Assembly (NCBI GenBank): GCA_964488685.1
Contig: CAZAVY010000124.1
Span: forward strand, 1 to 6,110
Direction of reading: 5' to 3'
DNA length: 6,110 nucleotides
Origin: GCA-001735895 sp964488685
Lineage (GTDB): Bacteria > Pseudomonadota > Gammaproteobacteria > GCA-001735895
Of this stretch, positions 1 through 5,301 are shown one piece after another; position 1 is the stretch's first letter; every line of letters begins with the position of its first letter. The notes under the pieces were generated by a model. It did not search any database and was not told the origin of the DNA. It was given only the letters and a program-made list of their open reading frames with translations. A program made the translations under genes and the position numbers.

Positions 1-1
1 G

Positions 2-463
2 CTGAAAGAAATTTACACCTCGATCGAATGGCCGGTGATCATATTGTTGGGGTCGATGATCCCGATCGGTTCGGCACTCGAAGCTTCGGGCGGCACCGCG
101 CTGATCGCTCAGCATATCATCGATTTTGCCGAGGGCTACGGGCCGGTGATCGTGCTGTGCTTGCTGATGATCGTCACCATGACGCTGTCCGACCTGCTCA
201 ATAATACCGCGACCACGATCATTGCCGCGCCGATTGCGATCGATATCGCCAATCGTCTTAGCGTTAATCCCGATCCATTCCTGATGGCGGTTGCAATTGC
301 CGCCTCCTGCGCTTTTCTGACTCCGATCGGGCACAAGAACAATACCCTGATCATGGGTCCGGGGGGATACCGCTTCGGCGATTATTGGCGTATGGGCTTG
401 CCGCTCGAAGTTATCGTCATCCTGGTCTCAATTCCGATGATCCTGATCGTCTGGCCATTTTGA
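2..463 (+). CDS. SLC13-family permease, C-terminal fragment (5' end outside window)
   Basis: This is the last ~153 codons of an inner-membrane carrier of the SLC13/DASS anion:Na+ symporter family. The reading frame is open to the first base (it begins Leu-Lys-Glu-Ile-Tyr), so the true start lies upstream; the GTG at 35 is internal. Hydrophobic helices alternate with short polar loops. Visible family signatures are the intramembrane segment DLLNNTATTIIAAPIAI and the re-entrant motif FLTPIGHKNNTLIMGPGGY, followed by FGDYWRMGLPLEV and a final hydrophobic helix ending IVWPF. In this family the NT-containing hairpins form the Na+ and substrate site. The usual second motif in related permeases is TPIGHQTN; here it reads TPIGHKNN. 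The substrate (dicarboxylate, sulfate or other) cannot be told from this part. Many bacterial members carry cytoplasmic TrkA-C domains between the two membrane halves; that region would be upstream. Family assignment is firm, substrate unknown. Confidence 0.88.
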   Translation: MKEIYTSIEWPVIILLGSMIPIGSALEASGGTALIAQHIIDFAEGYGPVIVLCLLMIVTMTLSDLLNNTATTIIAAPIAIDIANRLSVNPDPFLMAVAIAASCAFLTPIGHKNNTLIMGPGGYRFGDYWRMGLPLEVIVILVSIPMILIVWPF

Positions 464-470
464 ATTTTGA

Positions 471-558
471 GTCATCCCACGACCACTTCGACATTCCCGC
501 GATCACTTCGGGAGATCTCCGCTTTCGCGGGGATGACCAATGAAATTGCGGGGATGAC
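471..558. repeat. Dispersed-repeat-like element with inverted and direct repeats
   Basis: A short non-coding patch lies between the permease stop and the fumarase remnant. It is bounded by an 8-bp perfect inverted repeat, GTCATCCC (471-478) and GGGATGAC (530-537). Inside are a perfect 10-bp palindrome GGAGATCTCC (511-520) and two similar ~20-bp units (476-495 and 496-516) sharing CCC-CGA-CACTTCG. The right end GCGGGGATGAC (527-537) is repeated directly at 548-558, 21 bp later. The GTCATCCCCGCGAAAGCGG-type sequence seen on the minus strand resembles intergenic repeats that are abundant in many proteobacterial genomes. Whether it is multicopy here cannot be seen from one window. It encodes nothing recognisable. 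Confidence 0.6.
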
Positions 559-1053
559 GTCAAGCGGATCGATCTCGATACCATTACCCGGGAACAGGTC
601 AAGGCCTGAAAACCGGGCGATACCCTGTTGTTAAGCGGCAAGATGCTGACCGGCCGCGATGCAGCACACAAGAAAATGGTCGAAATGATTGCTGATGATG
701 AAGAGTTACCAGTTGATTTGAATGGACGCTTTATCTACTACGTCGGCCCGGTCGATCCCATCGGTGACGAAGTCGTGGGTCCGGCAGGCCCGACGACGAT
801 TGAAGCAATACGCGATCACGAGTCGGTTTACCTGATGGCGGTAGGCGGCGCGGCTTACCTGGTGTCACAGGCAATCAAGGCGTCGGAAGTGGTTGCGTTT
901 CCTGAACTGGGCATGGAAGCGGTGTACGAGTTCAGGCTTGAAGACATGCCGGTCACCGTCGCGGTCGACCCTACCGGTGAATCGGTGCATCAGATCGGCC
1001 CGAAATTCTGGGCCGAAAAAATAAACCAGCGCATTGTCAATTTCGGCGCTTAA
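556..1053 (+). pseudogene. Class I (Fe-S) fumarate hydratase remnant, C-terminal domain only
   Basis: The translation matches the C-terminal (beta) domain of long class I fumarases, which hydrate fumarate to malate in the TCA cycle with a [4Fe-4S] cluster. Recognisable blocks are LLLSGKMLTGRDAAHKKM, RFIYYVGPVDP, DEVVGPAGPTT, YLMAVGGAAYLVSQAIK, VAFPELGMEAVYEF and MPVTVAVD, ending at FGA. Three lesions are visible. First, the whole N-terminal ~300-residue domain with the cluster cysteines is absent; homology starts at about 559 (VKRIDLDTITREQVKA), right at the repeat element. Second, TGA at 607-609 interrupts VKA-stop-KPGD, where relatives commonly have Trp (TGG), so it is probably a single-base nonsense change. 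Third, GPAGPTT runs directly into IEAIRDHES (junction 787-801), skipping the ~30 residues that relatives carry there, including the TRMDKF-type motif. No frameshift is seen. A separate beta-subunit gene is an alternative, but the stop and deletion argue against function. Restart at TTG 628 would make 141 residues and lacks a clear ribosome binding site. Confidence 0.85.
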
Positions 1054-1055
1054 CC

Positions 1056-1072
1056 GTTTACCGTCGGTAAAC
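1056..1072. other. Hairpin at the convergent fumarase-remnant/comF junction
   Basis: GTTTACC (1056-1062), loop GTC, GGTAAAC (1066-1072) form a perfect 7-bp inverted repeat. It overlaps the last codons and TAA stop of comF and lies 3 bases past the remnant's stop. There is no T-run on either side, so I do not call it an intrinsic terminator; it could weakly slow converging transcription or be chance. Confidence 0.35.
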
Positions 1073-1774
1073 TCGCGCCAGCGCCCAGACCTCGACGTAT
1101 TCCACTCCGGCAAGATGCAAGGTCTTGGTAATTTCGGTAACCGTTGAACCCGTGGTGACAATATCGTCGATGACTGCGACGTGCCGATATTGATGCCGGG
1201 CGGCATAGCTAAAAGCCTGGCGCACGTTAATCTCACGTTTCGGCGCACTCAAGCCTGATTGACTCGGGGTCGCGCGCCGGCGGGTCAGTGCATGGCGATC
1301 AATCGGTATGCCAAGTGCCCGTGACCAGACACTGGCGATTTCGTATGCCTGGTTGTAGCCGCGTTCGAACAAACGCTCGCGATGCAAGGGCACCGGCAGC
1401 ATGACATCGGGTCGGGGTGAACTTTCCCGAAATGGGCCGAGACATTGGTGGCAAAGCGTTTTGGCGAAGTAAAGTGACTCGGAGAACTTGAGCCGAATCA
1501 GGTAATCGCGCGTCAAGCCCCGGTATTGCAGAGGTGCGATCATCTTTTGCCAGCGCGGTGGATTGAGCAGGCAGGCCGGACAGACAAGCCCCGCTGCCGG
1601 ATTCGGCTGAGCGCAGTATCGACAGGGATTCGGCACCCGCCTGAGTTGCTTGCGACAACTCGAACATAACGAATTCGCGTCGTCAAGCTCGCAACCGCAA
1701 GCAAGGCAAACCCCGGATGCGAGCAGGTAGTTTGTGAATCGCGTCATCCCGCGCCGTAATTTACTTCCTGACAT
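1058..1774 (-). CDS. comF: ComF family protein (phosphoribosyltransferase-fold, competence-associated)
   Basis: This 238-residue cytoplasmic protein belongs to the ComF/GntX family. Members have an N-terminal zinc-ribbon part and a C-terminal PRTase fold, and are linked to processing of imported single-stranded DNA in naturally competent bacteria. Visible here: paired cysteines CLAC (23-26), CSSC (37-40), CRYC (51-54) and CPAC (65-68); the family motif PVPLHRERLFERGYNQA (127-143); and the PRPP-binding loop VIDDIVTTGSTV (201-212). Length is normal. The ATG at 1774 is chosen because AGGGA stands 7 bases upstream; the in-frame ATG at 1747 has no good Shine-Dalgarno sequence. It is transcribed divergently from bioB, a neighbourhood seen in many gammaproteobacteria. 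ComF's exact biochemical role is less settled than its family assignment. Confidence 0.93.
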   Translation of the reverse strand: MSGSKLRRGMTRFTNYLLASGVCLACGCELDDANSLCSSCRKQLRRVPNPCRYCAQPNPAAGLVCPACLLNPPRWQKMIAPLQYRGLTRDYLIRLKFSESLYFAKTLCHQCLGPFRESSPRPDVMLPVPLHRERLFERGYNQAYEIASVWSRALGIPIDRHALTRRRATPSQSGLSAPKREINVRQAFSYAARHQYRHVAVIDDIVTTGSTVTEITKTLHLAGVEYVEVWALARVYRR

Positions 1775-1834
1775 TGACTATTCCCTGTCTTGCAATAGAC
1801 TTGGCGTTCTCCATTTTATACGGCCGGAATTCCG
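1775..1834. promoter_or_regulatory. Divergent comF/bioB control region
   Basis: Sixty bases separate the two start codons, so both promoters must lie here or inside the opposite gene. For bioB the best -10-like hexamer is TTATAC (1816-1821), with TTGCAA (1790-1795) too far upstream (20 bp) for an ideal -35. For comF the ribosome binding site AGGGA (minus strand, about 1782-1786) is clear. GTCT-N6-AGAC (1787-1800) is a small dyad. No BirA-type operator (TTGTAAAC-N-GTTTACAA) is recognisable, so biotin-responsive repression is not supported by the sequence. Confidence 0.45.
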
Positions 1835-2830
1835 ATGACCGATGCAGTGCAAGCCGTCCGCCACGACTGGACACTAGATGAAATTAAAACGCTTTTCGAG
1901 CAGCCTTTCAACGATTTATTGTTTCAGGCTCAGACCACACACCGTGCCAATTTTGATCCTAACGCGGTTCAGATCAGCACCTTGTTGAGCATTAAGACCG
2001 GCGCCTGCCCTGAAGACTGCGCTTATTGTCCGCAAAGTGCAAAATACAACACCGGGCTCGAACGGGAACCTTTGCTGTCGCTCGATGAGGTACGATCTGC
2101 TGCGATAAATGCCAAAAACAGCGGCGCCACCCGCTTTTGCATGGGCGCTGCCTGGCGTAATCCCACCAACAGGAATCTCGACAAGGTCATCGAGATGATC
2201 AGCCTTGTCAAGGATCTTGGCCTGGAATCCTGCGTAACGCTGGGCATGTTGACCCGTGAACAGACCCGCAAATTGAAAACCGCCGGGCTCGATTACTACA
2301 ATCACAATCTCGATACCTCACCCGAGTACTACCAGCAAATTATCACCACGCGCAGTTACCAGGATCGCCTCGATACGCTGGAGCATATTCGCGCCGAAAA
2401 TATCAACGTTTGCTGCGGCGGTATCATCGGTATGGGTGAGACTGACAAGGATCGCTCGGCGTTGTTGCAACAACTCGCCAATCTGCCCGAGCACCCGCAA
2501 AGCGTGCCGATCAACCTGTTGGTGCAGGTCGAGAACACCCCGCTTGATGGCACTGAAGCGCTCGATCCGATCGATTTCGTGCGCACTATTGCGGTGGCGC
2601 GCATCATGATGCCGAATTCGGTGGTGCGGTTGTCAGCCGGTCGCACCGCAATGAGCGAAGAACAACAGGCGCTTTGTTTTCTTGCCGGCGCGAATTCGAT
2701 TTTTTATGGCGACACGCTACTGACTACCCCCAACCCCGGGGAAAATGAGGACCTGGAATTGTTTGAAAAACTGGGAATTGTAGCCAATGGCGAACAGCTT
2801 CAGGCAGCTAACGACACCGCGGCCGCCTGA
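1835..2830 (+). CDS. bioB: Biotin synthase
   Basis: BioB is the radical-SAM enzyme that inserts sulfur into dethiobiotin in the last step of biotin synthesis. The 331-residue product is complete and of usual length. The radical-SAM [4Fe-4S] cysteines are C58, C62 and C65 in GACPEDCAYCPQS. The ligands of the sacrificial [2Fe-2S] cluster are all present at a constant +5 offset from the E. coli numbering: C102 (RFCMGAAW), C133 (ESCVTLGML), C193 (NVCCGGIIGMGE) and R265 (VRLSAGR). The YNHNLDTSPEYY motif (155-166) is also intact. The ATG at 1835 has only a weak GGAA 5 bases upstream. The gene stands alone: bioF, bioH, bioC and bioD do not follow, and the next gene is convergent, so the rest of the pathway must be elsewhere. 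No lesions are seen. Confidence 0.98.
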   Translation: MTDAVQAVRHDWTLDEIKTLFEQPFNDLLFQAQTTHRANFDPNAVQISTLLSIKTGACPEDCAYCPQSAKYNTGLEREPLLSLDEVRSAAINAKNSGATRFCMGAAWRNPTNRNLDKVIEMISLVKDLGLESCVTLGMLTREQTRKLKTAGLDYYNHNLDTSPEYYQQIITTRSYQDRLDTLEHIRAENINVCCGGIIGMGETDKDRSALLQQLANLPEHPQSVPINLLVQVENTPLDGTEALDPIDFVRTIAVARIMMPNSVVRLSAGRTAMSEEQQALCFLAGANSIFYGDTLLTTPNPGENEDLELFEKLGIVANGEQLQAANDTAAA

Positions 2831-2877
2831 TGATGAATGCCTTTACGGGTTGACGCCTGAAATTACTGCGGGCGGCC
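2821..2877. repeat. Inverted repeat across the bioB/thioredoxin-like convergent junction
   Basis: GGCCGCC (2821-2827, last bioB codons) is matched in reverse complement by GGCGGCC (2871-2877, last codons of the facing gene). The arms flank the 32-base gap and leave a 43-base loop. There is no T-tract. It may be chance from GC-rich Ala/Gly/Arg codons, or a shared RNA structure at both 3' ends. Confidence 0.25.
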
Positions 2878-3894
2878 TAGGTCGATGACAACGCCGGCAG
2901 CAAGCAGTTCTTCGGTGCGTTGCGAGGAGTAGGTCTGGTAGTCGGTTTGCTTGTAATACTCACCGGCGACATAGCGCATGCTTTCCTTGAAGTGATGCGG
3001 GAAGGTCAGGCTGTCATGGCGTCGTACCAGGTGACCCTCGTCAAAAACCAGGACCCCGGGGCGATAAATCAGCTCGTGCTTTTTGGCGAGTTCTGCGGGT
3101 GTTGTTTCGTTACCATGGAAATCGATAATGGTTTCGGTCGAGTCGGCGTTCAGTCGCACGATGGTAAACGGTTCGATTTCTTCCCGCACCTGCTCATGCC
3201 CGAGAATTCCATCGTGAAACTCATCGCAGTCGTAGCAACTACCGTCCTCGAATATCAACATCAACGGACCTTCGACGCTGGATAGATCGCGTACTTCGCT
3301 GAACAGAGGATTGGCTCGCAACTGGTAGACATTCTTATCGAGTTTGGCCTGCATGTAGTCCGACAGGTTTGTCCTGCGGTAGGATCCGGAGGTAACGAAT
3401 TCGAGCACCTGTTTAAAGCGTTCAGGCGCACGGTATCCGTTGACGCGTGCAATGGTTTTATTGTCTGCATTGAGGAATAACAGTGCCGGTGTCGAATAGA
3501 CCTTCAGAATTCGCCCTAGCTCTTTTTCGGTAACGGTGATTTCCTCGTTAAAGGCGATTTCACGGTCACCCTGAATATTGATTGCGATGACGTCGAAGTG
3601 CTGTTTGATATAACTGGACAGCGGCTCGGCGGTAAATGACTCTTCCAGCATGCGGTCGCAGTAAGGGCAGCCGTTGAGGTCGAAAAAAAGCATGACGTGC
3701 TTTTTTGCATCGATGGCATCATCAACGTCGTCGGCGATTTCTAGGAAACTTTGCTTGAACCAGGCTGGTGGCTGATGCGACGCGCTACCGATAATCTTAC
3801 CGCGGGTTTCAGCCGCGGTTAGCGTGGCGGGCAGTAAATTTACCGCAAGCACTGCCGGGACCAGAAATTTCATAAACCCGCCCTGTTTTTTCAT
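2863..3894 (-). CDS. Exported protein with two thioredoxin-like domains (SoxW/thioredoxin_2-like)
   Basis: The 343-residue product has a signal peptide-like start: basic MKKQGGFMK, a hydrophobic core FLVPAVLAVNLLPATL, and a likely cleavage near TAAE (residues 26-29). This places it in the periplasm. Two thioredoxin-like domains follow. Domain 1 (about 45-168) has MLFFDLNGCPYC with redox pair C76/C79 and the cis-Pro loop YSTPALLF (P136). Domain 2 (about 195-315) has LMLIFEDGSCYDC with C220/C223 and YRPGVLVF (P279). Single-domain relatives such as SoxW-type thioredoxins act on cytochrome c maturation or sulfur oxidation, or as general envelope thiol oxidoreductases; which applies here is not shown. 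ATG 3894 has GAGG 9 bases upstream; an in-frame ATG at 3873 also has a purine-rich leader (AGGGCGGG), so the N-terminus could be 7 residues shorter. No Dsb or cytochrome genes are adjacent. Fold confidence is high, function low. Confidence 0.85.
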   Translation of the reverse strand: MKKQGGFMKFLVPAVLAVNLLPATLTAAETRGKIIGSASHQPPAWFKQSFLEIADDVDDAIDAKKHVMLFFDLNGCPYCDRMLEESFTAEPLSSYIKQHFDVIAINIQGDREIAFNEEITVTEKELGRILKVYSTPALLFLNADNKTIARVNGYRAPERFKQVLEFVTSGSYRRTNLSDYMQAKLDKNVYQLRANPLFSEVRDLSSVEGPLMLIFEDGSCYDCDEFHDGILGHEQVREEIEPFTIVRLNADSTETIIDFHGNETTPAELAKKHELIYRPGVLVFDEGHLVRRHDSLTFPHHFKESMRYVAGEYYKQTDYQTYSSQRTEELLAAGVVIDLGRPQ

Positions 3895-3939
3895 GATTTA
3901 TGTCCTCGATTCCAATGCCTGTTTTTGAAAATTTAAATG

Positions 3940-3951
3940 ACTTTGCAAAGT
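3940..3951. promoter_or_regulatory. 12-bp perfect palindrome in a divergent intergenic region
   Basis: ACTTTGCAAAGT is perfectly self-complementary. It sits between the divergent thioredoxin-like gene and the 127-residue gene, just upstream of the putative plus-strand -35. Its place and symmetry fit a dimeric repressor or activator site. I cannot name a cognate regulator. Confidence 0.35.
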
Positions 3952-3979
3952 TTGGTAGCTGTTCCAATGGTAATATATT
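3952..3979 (+). promoter_or_regulatory. Possible promoter for the 127-residue membrane protein
   Basis: TTGGTA (3952-3957), a 16-bp spacer and TATATT (3974-3979) resemble a sigma-70 promoter (4/6 and 5/6 matches). It would give a leader of about 90 bases before ATG 4076. A weaker extended -10-like TGC-TAAACT (4033-4041) lies nearer the gene. Either could be used. Confidence 0.4.
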
Positions 3980-3996
3980 CGCATACGTGAATGCGA
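3979..3996. promoter_or_regulatory. Inverted repeat TCGCAT-N6-ATGCGA
   Basis: Six-base arms (3979-3984 and 3991-3996) flank ACGTGA. It overlaps the last base of the putative -10 and would cover the start-site region, where a repressor could block initiation. As RNA it would form a short hairpin in the leader. Confidence 0.35.
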
Positions 3997-4075
3997 CATA
4001 TTTTACTAATGCCGGTCTGCTTGAGTTCAAACTGCTAAACTCTATGGCCACCACCAATATAGTCAGTCGGACATC

Positions 4076-4459
4076 ATGAGTTTAGTCGCAACCTTCCTTT
4101 CCCTGTTTATTATAGGCCTGCTGGTCGTGCTGATCTTGCAGATGCGCAATCAGCGCCTCGCCACCTCAGAATTGCTCGCGGGCCACCGCATTCGGACAAG
4201 CCTGTACCAGGATGCCGACGAATCGACCACTTTTATCCTGAGCCGGACTATCAGGAACCTCAGCGCCGGACACCCGGACCTGAACCTCGAAAGTGACTCG
4301 TTCGCGCTCAAAGTAGTGCGTGAACTGATAAAACGAAAAGTGACGAAAGACAAATGGCTTGAAATTCAGACCAACGAACGCCTCGTGCACGAGCTTTACC
4401 TGATCTTGCGCGATGGCAGAATCAAGAAAGATCCCCGTGTGGTGCAGCTAAGATCCTGA
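4076..4459 (+). CDS. Small protein with N-terminal membrane anchor, function unknown
   Basis: I do not recognise this 127-residue protein. Residues 4-22 (VATFLSLFIIGLLVVLILQ) form one hydrophobic segment, followed by MRNQR, so the N-terminus is probably outside and the rest cytoplasmic by the positive-inside rule. The soluble part (24-127) is polar and looks helical, with many Arg, Lys, Glu and Leu (for example LKVVRELIKRKVTKDKW and NERLVHELYLILRDGRIKK). There are no cysteines and no catalytic motif I know. Codon use and composition are like the neighbouring intact genes, which supports a real gene. The ATG at 4076 has only a weak GGA upstream. It is divergent from the exported thioredoxin-like gene and followed by a terminator, so it appears monocistronic. 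Confidence 0.75.
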   Translation: MSLVATFLSLFIIGLLVVLILQMRNQRLATSELLAGHRIRTSLYQDADESTTFILSRTIRNLSAGHPDLNLESDSFALKVVRELIKRKVTKDKWLEIQTNERLVHELYLILRDGRIKKDPRVVQLRS

Positions 4460-4465
4460 TTCAAC

Positions 4466-4487
4466 CGGGGCTGAGTCCCCCGCTTTT
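4466..4487 (+). terminator. Probable intrinsic terminator after the 127-residue gene
   Basis: CGGGG (4466-4470), a 7-base loop CTGAGTC and CCCCG (4478-4482) form a GC-only stem, followed by C and a TTTT run (4484-4487). It starts 7 bases past the stop codon. The T-run is short, so efficiency may be modest, but it separates this gene from the FMN-controlled unit. Confidence 0.6.
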
Positions 4488-4507
4488 ATGCGGCAATTTT
4501 CGAGCGC

Positions 4508-4536
4508 TTTAAAATACGCGAATTTTCCCCTATACT
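4508..4536 (+). promoter_or_regulatory. Sigma-70-type promoter for the FMN riboswitch-ribH unit
   Basis: TTTAAA (4508-4513), a 17-bp spacer and TATACT (4531-4536) form the best promoter in the window. Transcription would begin near 4542-4544, about 18 bases before the riboswitch P1 stem, which fits a dedicated riboflavin leader. Confidence 0.7.
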
Positions 4537-4543
4537 CACTGTC

Positions 4544-4558
4544 GCTACCATGAGTAGC
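4544..4558 (+). other. Small hairpin at the 5' end of the riboswitch leader
   Basis: GCTAC (4544-4548), loop CATGA, GTAGC (4554-4558) could form a 5-bp hairpin at or near the predicted transcript start, two bases before the P1 stem. It might protect the 5' end; no function is shown. Confidence 0.35.
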
Positions 4559-4560
4559 TA

Positions 4561-4716
4561 CGTTCTCGGGGCGGGGTGTAATTCCCCTCCGGCGGTAAGT
4601 GTGAGAATCGAAAACCTTTACACAAGCCCGCGAGCGCTTTTGGTCGCCAGATCAAAAGGTCAGCAGATTCGGTGTAAATCCGAAGCCGACGGTGATAGTC
4701 CGGATGATAGAGAATG
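4561..4716 (+). promoter_or_regulatory. FMN riboswitch (RFN element)
   Basis: This cis-acting RNA aptamer binds flavin mononucleotide and turns down riboflavin genes. The conserved consensus is plain: TCTCGGGGCGGGGTG, ATTCCCC-CCGGCGGTAA, AGCCCGCGAGC, AGATTCGGTG-AATCCGAAGCCGACGGT and AGTCCGGATG. P1 closes between CGTTCTC (4561-4567) and GAGAATG (4710-4716), seven pairs with one G·U. Two variable parts are longer than minimal: an insertion in the 4599-4622 region with TGTG/CACA ends, and a 9-bp stem CTTTTGGTC/GATCAAAAG (4637-4645/4650-4658) with loop GCCA. No strong terminator hairpin with T-run follows before ATG 4795, so control is more likely at translation initiation than by termination. 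It is 78 bases upstream of the lumazine synthase start. Confidence 0.97.
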
Positions 4717-4794
4717 GGAGAAAAATCGCGTCTGATTGCATGGCGCATTCCCCGTCGCCCTGATCCTTACACTCTATTGTCAAGAGGTATAGTT

Positions 4795-5301
4795 ATGGAT
4801 CAGTCCATTGATAAAGTTCAAGACCATCGGTCTTACCCGTTACTGGGCCAAGGCATGAAAATCGCCTATGTTCAGGCCGGCTGGCATCGGCAAATCGTGA
4901 GCCAGGCACACAGGTCTTTTGTTGAAACCTGTGTAAAGGCCGGGATTGAGGAATCCCGGATAGAGTTGTTTGAGGTGCCCGGTAGCCTGGAAATCCCCTT
5001 GCAGGCCAAGGTGCTCGCCAAAACGCGTAAATACCCGCTTATAGTTGCGGCTGGATTGATCGTAGACGGCGGTATTTATCGGCATGATTTCGTGGCCAGA
5101 ACGGTGCTTGACGCGATGATGCAAATCCAGCTTGAGGTGGAAATCCCAATACTGTCCGTAGTGTTGACACCGCATCACTTCCAGGAGTCCGGGGCACAGG
5201 CTGATTTTTTCCACCAGCACTTTAAAGTCAAGGGCCGTGAAGCGGCAGAAGCTTGCATGCAGACCTTGAGAAACCTTGAACGACTAACCCAGGCTGCCTG
5301 A
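4795..5301 (+). CDS. ribH: 6,7-dimethyl-8-ribityllumazine synthase, RibH2 type
   Basis: This enzyme condenses 5-amino-6-ribitylamino-uracil with 3,4-dihydroxybutanone 4-phosphate to give the riboflavin precursor. The 168-residue protein has the RibH2-type rather than the classical icosahedral RibH1 signatures: VQAGWHRQIV (26-35, with Trp at the aromatic substrate position), FEVPGSLEIPL (59-69), GLIVDGGIYRHDFVA (87-101, with the catalytic His equivalent at H97), LTPHHF (124-129) and KVKGREAA (144-151). RibH2 enzymes of Brucella and Mesorhizobium form decamers; the same is inferred here. ATG 4795 is chosen because GAGG lies 7 bases upstream; an upstream in-frame ATG at 4714 falls inside the riboswitch P1 stem and is rejected. 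The FMN riboswitch directly upstream supports the pathway role. No other rib genes are in the window, so a main ribBA/ribH/ribE set is probably elsewhere and this may be a second lumazine synthase. Confidence 0.94.
   Translation: MDQSIDKVQDHRSYPLLGQGMKIAYVQAGWHRQIVSQAHRSFVETCVKAGIEESRIELFEVPGSLEIPLQAKVLAKTRKYPLIVAAGLIVDGGIYRHDFVARTVLDAMMQIQLEVEIPILSVVLTPHHFQESGAQADFFHQHFKVKGREAAEACMQTLRNLERLTQAA

Noticed and set aside
471..558. CRISPR array or transposon end
   Set aside because: The repeats are too short, too few and unevenly spaced for CRISPR, and no transposase or target-site duplication is visible.
628..1053. Functional 141-residue fumarase-domain gene starting at TTG 628
   Set aside because: Homology continues upstream through the TGA, a conserved block is missing, and there is no clear ribosome binding site, so a pseudogene explains it better.
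1056..1072. GTTTACC/GGTAAAC as a BirA operator
   Set aside because: The spacing is 3 bases instead of about 15, and it lies at the 3' end of comF, not upstream of bioB.
865..1248. Minus-strand 127-codon ORF across the remnant and comF end
   Set aside because: It overlaps the fumarase remnant and comF in other frames and shows no protein-family features.
2920..3285. Plus-strand 121-codon ORF inside the thioredoxin-like gene
   Set aside because: It is antisense to a well-supported coding region, with no ribosome binding site or family signature.
4714..4794. Upstream in-frame start giving a 195-residue lumazine synthase
   Set aside because: It begins inside the riboswitch P1 stem and adds an Arg/Pro-rich segment not found in the family; ATG 4795 has a good GAGG ribosome binding site.
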